A DNA stretch of 64,000 nucleotides, from contig BCIG01000011.1 of the NCBI GenBank assembly GCA_001599915.1, positions 372,001-436,000 on the forward strand. The letters are read 5' to 3'. The stretch comes from Symbiotaphrina buchneri (lineage: Eukaryota; Ascomycota; Symbiotaphrinales; Symbiotaphrinaceae). Positions within the stretch are counted from its first letter, which is position 1. Each line of letters starts with the position of its first letter. Positions 1 through 10,462 of this stretch are shown one piece after another. Position numbers and translations under genes: made by a program. Below the pieces are notes generated by a model. That model was given only the letters and a program-made list of their open reading frames with translations, did no database searches and was not told the DNA's origin.

Positions 1-148
1 AGCATTGCTAGCTCCGATCATGGTCTAGCAACGAATGCCCCTCCATGATTAAAGGATTGCTGACGCTTAGGATAAGACGGAGGTTCATCATGCCGCTGAT
101 GAAGCACGGCTCGTGATTGAGGAGCCACTAACAAGCCGGCAGCCAGGT

Positions 149-1114
149 TCATGATTTCATACTATCTGCTTGAGTATGTTGAGACATGGAAGCGGTGATT
201 CCCTGCCTCGCCTCTCTCTCTGCCTTCTCTTGCCTTCTGATGGCCCTCCTTATTTCTCTCAGATCTGGGGGTTGCTTGATACCTAATTCCGCTCTCAAAT
301 CATTGACGTCTCTCTCAAGCTGCTCCTCCCAATAGACGTTGATAACCTCTTTCGCTTTTAGCCCATTAGTAACCGCCCAGGGCAGGAATATTTTCCAGAA
401 CCTTGCCCTTTCTGCAGGCTTCAATCTGGAGACGGCAAATACGCTGAGACCAGTCATAGGTAAAAGAGTGTTGGCAAACTCAAAGGCTTTCAAAGCCACC
501 TCTCCCTCGACCATGACTGGCAGTCCGGTCAAAGCATGGTAGAAGTCGTGACATTCTCTGTATCGCTGCATAACATAAGCGCATTCCTCGTCATCTATAT
601 ACCGCACGCTCTCGCGCGTATCAGGAGAGACGCCTTCCCGGTCCAGCCAAGCAGCGTACGCGTAGCCCACGGTGTTCTCGGGCAGGCTCCTCAGATAGGA
701 AAGCGACATTGTCTTTGAAGTTATGCGGGGCCGGTTTCGCAGGATGCGCCGGCCAGTCGCATCAGCTAGCATGGCATCGCGGAGTCGGTAGATGAAGTAC
801 GGCGTGGCTGTAGCCTCCCCCAGTGCAGCAATGAGGTCTGTAAAACATCAGCCTCCAAGAGTCCGCGAATGAGGATGCAAGGGTCGGGCACCTCCACGAC
901 GAGGATTGAGCAGAGACATCACCGCCGACCCGACTGCGAGGCTTGCACGCTCGAGGCGCGTGAGAGGCACATGACCCTCATACTTTGGTGCTGGCCTGCT
1001 TAGCACGGAAAAGGGTCTGGCAATGGCAAAAGGCAGCCCATCACATATCAGGTTGGCGCGACGCTGGAGACACGATTGACCGTAAATTCGCGAACACCGG
1101 TTGCTGGCTGCCAT
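149..1114 (-). CDS. COQ4: COQ4, ubiquinone biosynthesis protein
   Basis: Two exons, complement(149..837, 892..1114), with a 54-bp GT-AG intron; 303 residues. COQ4 organises the coenzyme Q biosynthetic complex on the matrix face of the mitochondrial inner membrane and carries a zinc-binding HDxxH motif. Here HDFYH is followed by ALTG in the second exon. The first exon has an Arg-rich leader suited to mitochondrial import, then the family's N-terminal segment ([21 protein letters not shown]). Phase is kept across the splice (…NPRRG / DLIAALGEA…). The start is the first ATG of exon 1. The gene is divergent from the SET-domain gene at 1601, and the shared gap holds a GGTACC-type repeat cluster. 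Family identification is confident; the exact leader is inferred. Confidence 0.93.
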
Positions 1115-1600
1115 ACGGCAAGTGAGGTCGAGGGATCGAGGTGAGGCAGGTAAGGGATGATCGGTCCGGCGTATTCAGATAGATACCTTGAGGTACCTTA
1201 CCAATCAATCAACGGCATAAGGTACCTACTCTGACACCATCCTCGTGTTCTCATTTTCCGAGATCCATCAGCAGAAGTGGTCCGACTGCTTCTGACGTTG
1301 AAGCAGTCAGCTAAGGTAAGGTACCTTACTTAGGTAAGGTACCTTACGCAAGAAGGTCATGGGCAGGTACGGCAAGGTACGGTAAGGTAATCTTACGTTA
1401 CGTTACCTTACGTTACGCGGTGACACCCGTCGAGGTTCGTAACTCTTTCTTACCTTGTTCCAGATGGAACAACGCATGAACGACAATTGATCATCGACGG
1501 TGACCCTGGGTCTAGGATCAACCCCGAACTTGGTCCCACGTTCAGCGATCTCTGTCTATCCTCAGACTCTAGATCTGGTCTCGATGGAAGAGAGTGCAGC
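1115..1600. promoter_or_regulatory. Divergent promoter gap with TAAGGTACC repeat cluster
   Basis: This 486-bp gap separates the starts of COQ4 (-) and the SET-domain gene (+), so it must hold both promoters. From about 1181 to 1421 it is packed with copies of AAGGTAC, GTACCTTA and GGTACC, ending in a run of GTTACCTTACGTTACG-like repeats. No ORF with family character lies in it. Confidence 0.6.
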
Positions 1601-3092
1601 ATGGGAGAGATTGTTGCGGCTGGCAAAGAGCACGATAGCTTTACTCGATGGGCCCAAGCACGCGGCGTCCAGGTTGATGGCGTGAGGCCAGCGAGGATAG
1701 CAGGGAGAGGTCTAGGCGTGGTGGCTGCGCGAAGAATCAAAGTAATATTCTCTCAATTCGATGGCCTGGCCTGGCACGCATCAGCATATCGCTCACGGAC
1801 GTACTGCGTAGACAGAAGGCCACCAGCTAGTCTTCGTGCCAGTATCGGCACTCTTGACCGTCTCCGACATCCCCAAGCCCTTCAAAGACCGAATAGGCCC
1901 GATCACAGTCCATGGCCTGTTGGCAGCTTTTCTCGTGCATGGCCCCAAGTCCAACATCTCGTCATTTGCGCCCTGGATTGCTGTCTGGCCCTCAATGGAC
2001 GATTTTAGGCAGGCTAACCCTCTGCTATGGCCAGCGCACGCGCAAGGCCTCCTGCCGCCGGTGGCCAAAGGTAGCCCGGCCAAACAATGTTCCTGACATT
2101 GCCCCCCGCTGAATCTACCGCAATCCAGATATTCTGAAAAAGCAGCAGGCAAAACTGGCAGCTGATTTCGCGACGGTGAAGAGGGCATTCCTGCAGGCAT
2201 CCGAAGAGAGATACACCCATGCCTGGCTCGTGGTTAACACGAGGACATTCTATTACGTCCGCCCTGGCACAAAAAAGAAGCTGCCTCATGATGATTGTAT
2301 GGCTCTCTGCCCGTTCGCCGACTACTTCAACCACAATGATGAAGGGGTGAGTTGCGATACGCTCTTCCATAGCGATTGTTGGTTGCTTAGGATGGCAGTG
2401 CCCCGTGACCTTTGATGCGAGAGGCTTTACCTTAAGCAGTGACAGAACATACGGTATGTGCTGCTGGGTTCGGGCCGGCCTCGATGCCGGGCGGGCTAAC
2501 AGCAGCAAGAACAGGGACAAGAGCTATATGTTTCGTACGGAAATCATTCCAACGACTTCTTGCTCGTAGAATGTATGTGCACTATGCTGGCCTACCTAAA
2601 GAAAATCACATTCCAATGCAGTGCAATAGACGGTTTTATTCTGTCGCAGAACAAATGGGACGAATATCGGCTTGACCACATCATCCTCCCTATGCTCTCG
2701 CCTGGGCAGAAAGAGTGGCTGGCACATGAAGGGTTCCTCGGGTATTTATTCTGGACCCCACGTGGGTCCTATTGCTGATCTCAGAAAGAAATTATGCGAT
2801 AGACGGGAGAGACGTCTGCTACCGGACACAGGTCGCCGTACGAGTCTTGATCCAGCCGCTTGAAGAACTGAGGGGATTCTTGAATGGGGAGGTGGATGGA
2901 AATGCGGAGCAACCAAAGGTTGACGAGCGAATTATCTGCATTCTCAAGGAGGCTCGAAAAGAAGCCAAATCTGCTCTGCAGGCCGTGGAGCAAGTGGACA
3001 AAGCGGCGGATGGCCCGCTGAGAATGCTAAAGGGACGATGGCTGGATATATTGTCCATGATCGACAGCACTTCAGTAGCCTTGAAAGAGTAA
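1601..3092 (+). CDS. SET-domain protein, Rubisco-LSMT/RKM-like lysine methyltransferase
   Basis: Seven exons give 378 residues: join(1601..1741, 1827..2070, 2129..2346, 2399..2453, 2510..2572, 2630..2741, 2789..3092). SET proteins of this class transfer methyl from S-adenosylmethionine to lysines of ribosomal or other non-histone proteins. The N-terminal part has the SET I-type [12 protein letters not shown]. The catalytic end shows [10 protein letters not shown] (NHxx motif), then an extended C-terminal half ([12 protein letters not shown]) like RKM/LSMT proteins. The start is the ATG giving MGEIVAAG, just before the conserved FTRWA segment. The segment across intron 1 is slightly shorter than the family norm (a GE-containing loop is missing), so that junction is the least certain. 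The substrate cannot be told from sequence. Confidence 0.8.
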
Positions 3093-3146
3093 ACAAAGAT
3101 CCAATCAAGTATCAAGGCGATTTGCTTGTCTTATAAGCCACCATCT

Positions 3147-4481
3147 TCAAGCCGACTTTCCCCGCCTTAGGTCGTCCAGACCTCCAAAATCAGCGTTACG
3201 CCTGTATATATTTTGCTGTTTTCCTTTGACCATCTGCATGAGCATGTAGTTTAACACGCATTTGATGCCTAATTCCTCACCCCTCCGTACGATGTACCCA
3301 TTAATATAGTCGACCTCTGTCCGTCGGCCTTTTCGAATATCCTGGAGCATGGAACTATGGTTCTGAGCCGTCCGACCTGCAAGCCCAACCACCAGTTCCT
3401 CCAGTCTTTCAGGTGCGAATTTGGACTCAACGTTCGGCAGCCCCTTTAACTCCGGAAGAGATCGGAGGACGAGCGAAATTTCGGCAATAAGGAGGCGCAT
3501 CACACGAGTGAGACTGAAATTGTAGAGCAGTTCTCCATTCCGGCAATGAAGCAAGGCGGTCAGCGGATTTACAACACAATTGACCGCCAGTTTCTCCAAT
3601 TGGATCTGCAACAGGTCGCTCGGGGGAAAGCCCACCGCGGCCAGAGCTGGGGTCCTTGTCATAGTCCGGAGGAGGTATCTCGTCGACGGCGCCCACTGTT
3701 CTGTTGTGGGGGGCACCCCAGGCTGATCAGGGGCCCGGGCAGCGACGCCAAGTGCAATAGTGCCCACTCCGGCATGTACAGTCGAGAAGGGTCTATCGGA
3801 ATGTAGCCCATGAGACACGATGCCCAGCATATAATTAGGGCGAGTTTCCACGTCAGGGAAGACCTTCTCATTCAGCTCCTCCACAATTCCCATTCCATTC
3901 TGGAGCAACAACACTGTTGACCGGGGCGAGAGACGATCTCTGACCGCTTCCACTGTTCGGACGGCATCCGGAGCTTTGGTGCTTACAATGAGCTGTTGGA
4001 TGATATTGTTGCCGTCACCGGAGCTACCTCCATCGTGCTCTCGGAAGGATATAGGCTCCCGGCGCTGGCGGGTGAGTTCAAGATCAAAGCCCGATCGGAA
4101 GTCAGCTGAGCCATCCGTGATCACCTCGATGCCTTTCCCATTGTTATGCCATTCAGTGTAAAGGCCCCTTTTATGAAGTAATAGTGTGATCGGCGGCCGC
4201 CCTGGCAAACCCGCCAAAGAATGGGCAACGAAACTTCCCACACTTCCTACTCCGGCGATGTAGATCCGACGAAGTGAACTCTTCCTCCCAACACTATCAG
4301 CATGACCCTCAAAATCACGGCACTCCAGATCCTGGGTCTCGGGCGAGCCAATAACGCCTGAGTTTGTCGACTGACGCCGTACACCAGCTGTATTAGAACG
4401 GAAGTTGGCATAAGCCCCAAGAGCAGGGCGAATCCCGGAACTAGGGCATGAGACCACGCGAAGTTGGATGTGAGCCAGCAC
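3147..4481 (-). CDS. 2-dehydropantoate 2-reductase (ApbA/PanE) family protein, 5' end unresolved
   Basis: One long exon of about 444 codons. The family reduces ketopantoate to pantoate with NADPH in pantothenate/CoA synthesis; some fungal paralogs have other roles. A Rossmann GxGxxG (IAGVGSVGS) sits near residue 75 of this frame. The ApbA C-terminal helical domain follows, with KLAVNCVVNPLTALL and YINGYIVRRGEELG. The open frame has no ATG before the Rossmann motif, and its first listed codon is GTG. A short 5' exon ending before an acceptor near 4482-4486 is therefore likely, but I could not place it. The gene converges on the SET-domain gene (54 bp apart) and diverges from RRP47. Confidence 0.82.
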   Translation of the reverse strand: MLAHIQLRVVSCPSSGIRPALGAYANFRSNTAGVRRQSTNSGVIGSPETQDLECRDFEGHADSVGRKSSLRRIYIAGVGSVGSFVAHSLAGLPGRPPITLLLHKRGLYTEWHNNGKGIEVITDGSADFRSGFDLELTRQRREPISFREHDGGSSGDGNNIIQQLIVSTKAPDAVRTVEAVRDRLSPRSTVLLLQNGMGIVEELNEKVFPDVETRPNYMLGIVSHGLHSDRPFSTVHAGVGTIALGVAARAPDQPGVPPTTEQWAPSTRYLLRTMTRTPALAAVGFPPSDLLQIQLEKLAVNCVVNPLTALLHCRNGELLYNFSLTRVMRLLIAEISLVLRSLPELKGLPNVESKFAPERLEELVVGLAGRTAQNHSSMLQDIRKGRRTEVDYINGYIVRRGEELGIKCVLNYMLMQMVKGKQQNIYRRNADFGGLDDLRRGKSA

Positions 4482-4631
4482 CCCTGGCGGGGAAAATGCC
4501 GTGGAGAGAGTCAGATTGAATGAACACGAAGGTCAGTCGGAGAAGAAGGAGTGTTGGGATGCAGGCAGCGTTGTTGCTGACATTCGACATCAAATGCAGT
4601 CAACTGTCAGTTGCAGCGACCAAACCCTAAA

Positions 4632-4724
4632 GCACCTTAAGGTATCGTAAGGTAAGGTAAGGTAGGTATGAAGTACAATGGAGGAGGTAAGGTACATATT
4701 ACCTGGTAAGGTAAGGTACCTACA
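4632..4724. repeat. TAAGGTAC-type repeat cluster in the KPR/RRP47 divergent gap
   Basis: In the 4482-4948 gap between two divergent genes there are tandem and inverted copies of AAGGTA and GGTAC, including AAGGTAAGGTAAGGTAGG and GGTAAGGTAAGGTACC. The rest of the gap shows nothing I recognise. Confidence 0.7.
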
Positions 4725-4948
4725 GATAGCAAGCTAGTAGTAATAAAGACGGTTTACGCTTAGATTAGATAAGAGTCTGAGCATGACCAGACGGCAAAAG
4801 ATCAAAAGATTATTCTCTTGACTGACTCGCTCCTTCGTAGTTTCGTCCCACCACAAACTTGGACACAGTGTTTCAGCGCTCCCTACAATAATCAGCTTGC
4901 TGCATCTGCTCTTCAGACATTTTCATCAGCTCTGAGGTCGCCGTCGGG

Positions 4949-5673
4949 ATGGAAGTGACAGATCTAAACCCCCTTTTGGAACAGCTAGATGATCATATCG
5001 ATGACCTCGAGGAGGCTCTTGGTCCCTTGGTCAAACATGCTCTGACTGATGGCGCGGGAAAGCTACCGTTGCTTGACAAGGCCAAGTTGTACGTCCTGGC
5101 CACGTACGCCCTGGAATCCATACTCTTCTGTCAGTCTCCAACACCATCATCTTTACTTGGTGCGCACGTTAACCGAGCCGGGTAGCATACCTCAGACTCA
5201 ACGGTGTCAATGCGCGGGAGCATCCTGTCTTCCAGGAGCTGACCAGAGTCAAACAGTATTTCGAGAAGATCAAGTCGGCCGAGACGGTTGACCCGAAGAG
5301 GGAGCTTAGTCTGGATAAAGCGGCGGCTGGAAGGTTCATCAAACATGGTCTAGTAGGTGAGCCATGCTGGCTATTTGCTGTTAAAATTAATCCGGGCCGG
5401 TAGGCCGGAAATGAAAAATACGACCTACAGCGTGCGGAGATGCAAGCACGTGAAAAGGCGAAGGCACATATCAAATTTGAGGAACTATCAAAAAAGAGGA
5501 AGCAAGCTGATGATCCCGGGGCCTCCCGCGTTGAAGGATCGACCCGCAATTCACATAGCAACGAAGCAAGTACGGAACTGCGGACTGAAACCCCTACGAA
5601 GAAAGGGAAGAAAATCCGGCGCGAGAAGAGGCGCAAGGCCGATGGTGGCAACGATATTGAAGGAGCAGTCTGA
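4949..5673 (+). CDS. LRP1: Exosome cofactor RRP47/LRP1 (C1D family)
   Basis: Three exons, join(4949..5129, 5186..5352, 5404..5673), 205 residues. C1D/Rrp47 proteins bind the N-terminal domain of Rrp6 and act with the nuclear exosome in 3' processing of rRNA and snoRNA. The N-terminal Sas10/Utp3/C1D domain spans exons 1-2: it opens with LEQLDDHIDDLEEALGP, and exon 2 carries YLRLNGVNAREHPVF and VKQYFEKIK. Exon 3 is a lysine-rich basic tail (KKGKKIRREKRRK), as expected of an RNA/Rrp6-binding partner. All splice phases close and the start is the only upstream in-frame ATG. Length fits the family. Confidence 0.92.
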
Positions 5674-6493
5674 ACCACTTCGGTACTCTGTTCCAGATCA
5701 GGGGGCTTTTGCGGCTAGCTGGATCTTGAGGTGCAGGCCAGTACTTGGAGAATCTGCTTTTGGCCTCCTCATCCTCAGCAAAATCCGCTGTTTGACCAAG
5801 AGCACTGGTTTTACCTCGTCATAACTAATGCAGGAAGCTGCTTAGAGTGCCTTGGAGGAAGTGTCGAATGATGAGGTATGGAGGTTCCCGAGAGGGGGAC
5901 CATGACAGATGACAGGAAAGAATGTTAATGGTACGCCCAGTGATGGAAGATGGACGCATCGGCTTGATAACAGCGAGGGCTGTGGGGACAGTGTGAGGAC
6001 AAGAGGAGAAGCTATAAACAGCTGTCTCACTGTCTTGACCGGCGAAGGATCAAAACCGCCACGCCTCTGGTGCTAGCGGGATAGACAAACGGTGGAGGTA
6101 TCATGATCAAAGCAGGGGTAGAAGGGTATATTGCTCGTCAGTGTTCTCATACAGACGGTCTGTTCTGAGAGTATGAAATAAAAGCGTCGTAACCATTGTT
6201 GTTATCGCCAACAGTAAGGTATGGTGTACGAGCAGACATGTCTCTCGTCATCTCCTGCGTTCTCATTGGCCAAGGAGCTACTCTGATGTTAGCTTAAGGT
6301 ACGTACCTTATAAAAGCTGTCTGCCTCTCCTGCTCCACCTCCACCTCACCTCCCCGACAAATCTTCCCTACTATTGATTCGCTCTTCATACCAAAAGCAT
6401 TGTCTTTCTACAAACATACCTGGACCTTAACACGTCCTTGCCGGCCTTCTCCTCGAAACCTTCCACTTTCGCCAATCTCCTCCGCTCCCAGCC
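5674..6493. promoter_or_regulatory. Intergenic region with MIX17 promoter: palindrome plus TATA box
   Basis: This 820-bp gap holds no recognisable gene. The perfect 16-bp palindrome TAAGGTACGTACCTTA occupies 6295-6310, overlapping a TATAAAAG box at 6309-6316, about 180 bp before the MIX17 start codon. A C/T-rich tract (6325-6370) follows, typical of a fungal 5' leader. Confidence 0.6.
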
Positions 6494-7118
6494 ATGCCCC
6501 GTCAACGCCGTGGAGCCGCCACTCCCGCACGTAGTGCCCCTTCGCGTCCCGCCCCGGCTGCTCCAGCCGCGAGAAGCAACGTCACACCTCCGCAGCCACC
6601 CACTCGGCCTGCCAGCACCCATGCTCTCCCTCCAGGATCCGCCGGTCATGCTTCCCCGCCCGCCCCTGTCCAGGCTCCTGCCCAGCAGGGACCTGGTCTC
6701 TTTGGTCAAATGGCCAGCACGGCTGCGTATGTTCGCCTGGCTTTCTGCCCCTCTGTTCAGAAGCTGACTGCTTGTCTAGGGGTGTAGCCGTGGGATCATC
6801 CATCGGTCATGCCATCGGCGGTCTGTTCAGCGGCGGCTCGAGCAACGCCCCAGTCGAGTCGCAACCAGCCAACACTGCTGTCGCCAATCCCTCCGAAACC
6901 GGTGCGTACGCAAACTCGAGCTGGGCGGGGCGTAGCTGTGAGGCCGATGCGAAGAATTTCACCAAGTGTCTGGATGAGAATCAAGGCAACATGCAGATAT
7001 GTGGATGGTATCTGGAACAACTGGTATGTCGTCTATCATAGCCCTCCCTCCCATCAGGACTTTGTTCACTTACACATTCCTGCAGAAGGCGTGCCAGGCC
7101 GCGGCCAGTCAGTACTAG
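6494..7118 (+). CDS. MIX17: MIX17/CHCHD2-10 type twin CX9C mitochondrial protein
   Basis: Three exons, join(6494..6726, 6780..7023, 7086..7118), 169 residues. Family members are imported into the mitochondrial intermembrane space by the Mia40 disulfide relay and influence respiration and cristae. The N-terminal half is Pro/Ala/Arg-rich. A glycine-rich hydrophobic segment (GVAVGSSIGHAIGGLFSGG) follows, then a CHCH domain: C-x9-C in CEADAKNFTKC, and CGWYLEQL split by intron 2 from KAC, which completes the second C-x9-C. The last exon codes only ten residues, and without it the second cysteine pair would be lost. Phases close across both introns. Confidence 0.9.
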
Positions 7119-7386
7119 GGATGGAGGGGTCTCAAATCATTCAGAGGACTCGTGATTTGCATTCAGTTCACTGTACATTAAGTCGAATGTCTCCTCTCAG
7201 GAGCACCTCAATCGCCAGCCAGCTGCCGCATGTGAGATCATGTTCATGATTGTGAGAGACAAACAACGAAAGCGCCGAGTTTCAAGCTGCGATGCTGCAT
7301 TTGCCCCGACTATAACCTATACAAGTATTGCGAGAGCGAAAGTGCCATTTCCCCGATTCGTTAAACCCTAACTCCTGTCCGTAACT
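7119..7386. other. Convergent gap, no gene seen
   Basis: Gap between the stops of MIX17 (+) and the UBX gene (-). I see no coding frame, repeat cluster or GGTACC motif; it presumably holds both 3' UTRs. Confidence 0.5.
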
Positions 7387-9134
7387 TCAAGCGGCATCCT
7401 CTGACGTCCCGTCGTTTCTCGGCTCGAAGTTCAACTATTTGGCAGTAAGCGAAGGAGTCGAGAGGCATAACCCAAAGACAGCGAACCTGATTGCCGTTGT
7501 ATAATTGATGGTCATTTCCATGGCCGGGGTACTGATCTCTCAACGTTCTGATTCGCGTCATACCTGCACCCGCCCCAGCCTGTGGATCTGCTCGATCGTT
7601 ATGCGACGATGCTGCTGGCACTGTGGTCTCTTGGTTTGCTTGGCCGATGCCCACGACGGAGCCCACCGCCCAGCTGACCGTCCCAACTGCCGTAGAAAGA
7701 AGGCCGTAGCCAGCGGAGCATGCCCTGGTGATCAAGCCTTCGCTACGTCTACTATATGCATGAACAAAATCTTTGATCGGGACCATCACCAAAGTGGCAT
7801 TCGGTGTAAGTCCAACGTCCCGTAGGGACTGCTCCTCTTCGACGACAGGTATGGTCCGATTCGGCGCTGGCCACAAGACTTGCTTGAAGGAATATGGACG
7901 GTCGCCAGCCTCTCTATGCTCATCTACCCAGCTGCGAACCTCCCTTCCTAGCCTGGCCTCAGCTGGAAACCTTGATCGAATTGTCGTACCATCAAGCAGT
8001 CTCACTTGTAGAGCACATGAGCTGAGGCCGGCATTCGCCACTTCGGGAAGACCTTGACGCACTTGGTCAGAATCGGACTGTCCCTCATGCTGCATAGTTC
8101 CATCGTGCGGCCGATTTTGTTCTTTCCTGCGCCGTTCACGCTCCCGTCTTTCGATTTTGTCATCTTCAACCATGCGGAGGATTCTCTCCCGTTCTCTTTT
8201 TGCCTCTTCTTTCTGCTGCTCCGCATAGCTTGATTCCGCGACTACGACGCCTTGCGTCGGCGAGCCAGGCCCGCCGTCCTTTGCTTTACCCTTTCCTTTT
8301 TCCAATTTGGATTTCCCTGCCTGTGCAGCCTTTTCAGCTGTTTCTCGCCGCTTCCTCTGAGCCTCAAGTCGTTGAGCACGTTCTGGGGAAAGCTCTTGGA
8401 TAGACCTTGAGTGCGAGGCTTGAACTTCCGCCTCTTCAGGCTCTGTTGTCAAATCAGTTGATGTCACGGTCGGAGAAGGCGTGGCGGAAGAAGTGGTTCC
8501 ACCACTATTGGCAGCACCCAGCAATGAGCCCGTATCGGTGGTACTGGCTGCGTCTGGTTGACTTGCCGCCTCTAAGAGTGGTCCAGATTTGGGTATAATC
8601 GTATTCAAGACGGTTTTGATTCGATTTACGAATGCTTCTTTAGTAGTACCTGCCGCGATATATTCCCTTAACTGGCCACTCCTGTCTTCCAGTGTTGGTC
8701 AAAAAAGAAGAGATAGCTCGTTTAGAAGAACTCATCAACGCACTGTATGACTACCAGCGTAGGGATGGTCCGAATTGGACAAAATGCAGCGAGGAAGCCA
8801 GCCTCCTGCGAGCCGGCCTCCAGCCGCAACAAGACCGTTCTGTCTTTCAGCAGCTGTGAGATCTGAGTCGCAGATACCATTAGTCTCCATGAGCAGATGG
8901 TTGAGCCTATGCTTCATACCTCATCGTCGACCAAGTAGTCATTCTGCCATGTCAAGCTTTCCTCCCCGTCATCTGCCTCGCAGCCTGCGTCAGCTCGGGT
9001 TGTTTGAGGGGGGCCAGATCTTTCTGATGGCTCCCGAGGAAACTACAACCTCCGATGAGACAAGCCACTAGCTTTGATTCTGAAATGGCCTTTGCAATCC
9101 CAGCCTGGATATTCCCTTCGTAGAAAAGAGCCAT
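7387..9134 (-). CDS. UBX-domain protein with N-terminal thioredoxin-like segment
   Basis: Five exons, complement(join(7387..7434, 7487..8681, 8744..8853, 8920..8972, 9050..9134)), 496 residues. UBX proteins recruit the AAA ATPase Cdc48/p97 to ubiquitinated substrates, often at the ER. The N-terminal ~120 residues resemble a UAS/thioredoxin-like fold (LTWQNDYLVDD, VLLRLEAGS, IPTLVVI, REYIAAGTTKEAF). A long charged coiled-coil-like stretch rich in Arg/Glu/Lys follows, then the UBX domain (LQVRLLDGTTIRSRF … FKQVLWPAPNRTI … LTPNATLVMVPI). A short hydrophobic stretch after the UBX (LLSTAVGTVSWAVGSVVGIG) could be a membrane hairpin. The last intron swaps in the tail NFEPRNDG. The domain calls are firm; the specific ortholog (Ubx2/UBXN4-like) is inferred. 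Confidence 0.87.
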
Positions 9135-9341
9135 GATCTCAAGGGCAATTGCTGAGATGGGTGAGTCCGAAGCTGTACAAGAGCTCCAGCAGAGCCATGG
9201 GAGCTCTCCTTCTCTGGCAAGTTCCGTTGGTTGGCGTGCTTGCTCCGCAAAAACGACCGCAGCTCCTGAGCTTGCATATATTATATATCGATGTCTGGTA
9301 TCGTGCCCTCAAACCTGCCGAGATCCTGTCAAGCACTCCTC
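9135..9341. promoter_or_regulatory. Compact divergent promoter, UBX gene / SURF1
   Basis: Only 207 bp separate the two start codons, so both transcripts must initiate here. It lacks the GGTACC repeat found in most other divergent gaps of this window. Confidence 0.5.
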
Positions 9342-10452
9342 ATGAATACACCAGGGCTCTTCTCTCGCCCTGCGTGTCGGGCGTCGCTTCGACAATTACT
9401 ACCTCGACTGCCTCGCTCTGGCCGCAGATATGCTCACTCGCCGGCCGATGACCCCAATTTCCACTCTATTGTCGACAACCCTCCGGAGTTGGTGAGGACG
9501 GGAAGACGCCACGGCCCCGGTGTCATAGTGTTAGGTCAGTAATGTTCGGGCCCCGTGCAGGCGGTCCTGGCTAAGATCCTCCACAGCTCTGATTCCTATT
9601 ACTGCGTTTGCCCTTGGCACCTGGCAAGTGCAGCGACTGAAATGGAAGACGGATCTCATAGCTAGATTCGAGGACCGGCTCGTGAAGGATCCATTGCCAT
9701 TACCACCATATATCGATCCAAACGCTATTGCAGACTTCGATTATCGCCGTGTCTATGCAAACGGCCACTTCCGGCATGACCAGGAAATGCTGGTTGGGCC
9801 CCGTATTCATGACGGTGAAAACGGGTACTTGGTCGTCACCCCGCTCGAACGAGAACCCCGCGGCACTACCGTCTTAGTGAACCGTGGTTGGATTCCCAAG
9901 AAGTTCAAGAGGCAGGCGGATCGACCGGCAGGTCTACCAATGGAGGAGGTGCATGTAGAGGGATTGTTACGAGAACCTTGGAAGAAGAATATGTTCACAC
10001 CGGCAAACAAACCGGAGCTTGGAGAGTTCTACTTTCCAGACGTGGAGCAGATGGCTAAACTCACGGGCAGTCAAGCGGTCTGGATTGAAGAGACAATGGG
10101 TTAGGTTCCCGCCACACGGGGAGGTGATGATCCAACTGACATTCTCTAGAGCCTGACCTGCTGAAGGCTTATGACCGGGAGGCGAAAGGAATCCCGATCG
10201 GTAGGGCTCCTGAAGTAAACCTTCGAAATAATCATACACAATACATATTCACGTGGTGCGTCCCGCCATAAAGCAGCCAGCGCAGTCCCCCTGATTTCGT
10301 CCTCTGTGTCGTTTATTACTTGCTCGCATGAACTGATGGAACATAACAGGTACGCCCTTTCAGCCGCAACTGCTGTGATGCTGTGGATGGTGGTTCGAAA
10401 GCCGCCATCTGACATTGCTAGGCGAGTCAGACGAAGTACAGAATGGTCATGA
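9342..10452 (+). CDS. SHY1: SURF1/SHY1, cytochrome c oxidase assembly factor
   Basis: Four exons, join(9342..9534, 9587..10099, 10150..10255, 10350..10452), 304 residues. Shy1/SURF1 is an inner-membrane protein needed to mature Cox1 of complex IV. The Arg-rich leader suits mitochondrial import. The two membrane segments lie where the family has them: after exon 1 (ALIPITAFALGTWQVQRLKWK region) and at the C terminus (YALSAATAVMLWMVV). Between them is the intermembrane-space domain with YRRVYANGHF, VLVNRGWIPK and the conserved FTPANKPE / WYFPD-like block. Every splice phase closes. The stop is 10 bp from the CENP-T stop on the other strand. Confidence 0.93.
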
Positions 10453-10462
10453 CACGGCCGAT

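Noticed and set aside
1-148. 3' flank of COQ4 at the left edge
   Set aside because: Too short and without a recognisable coding or RNA signal.
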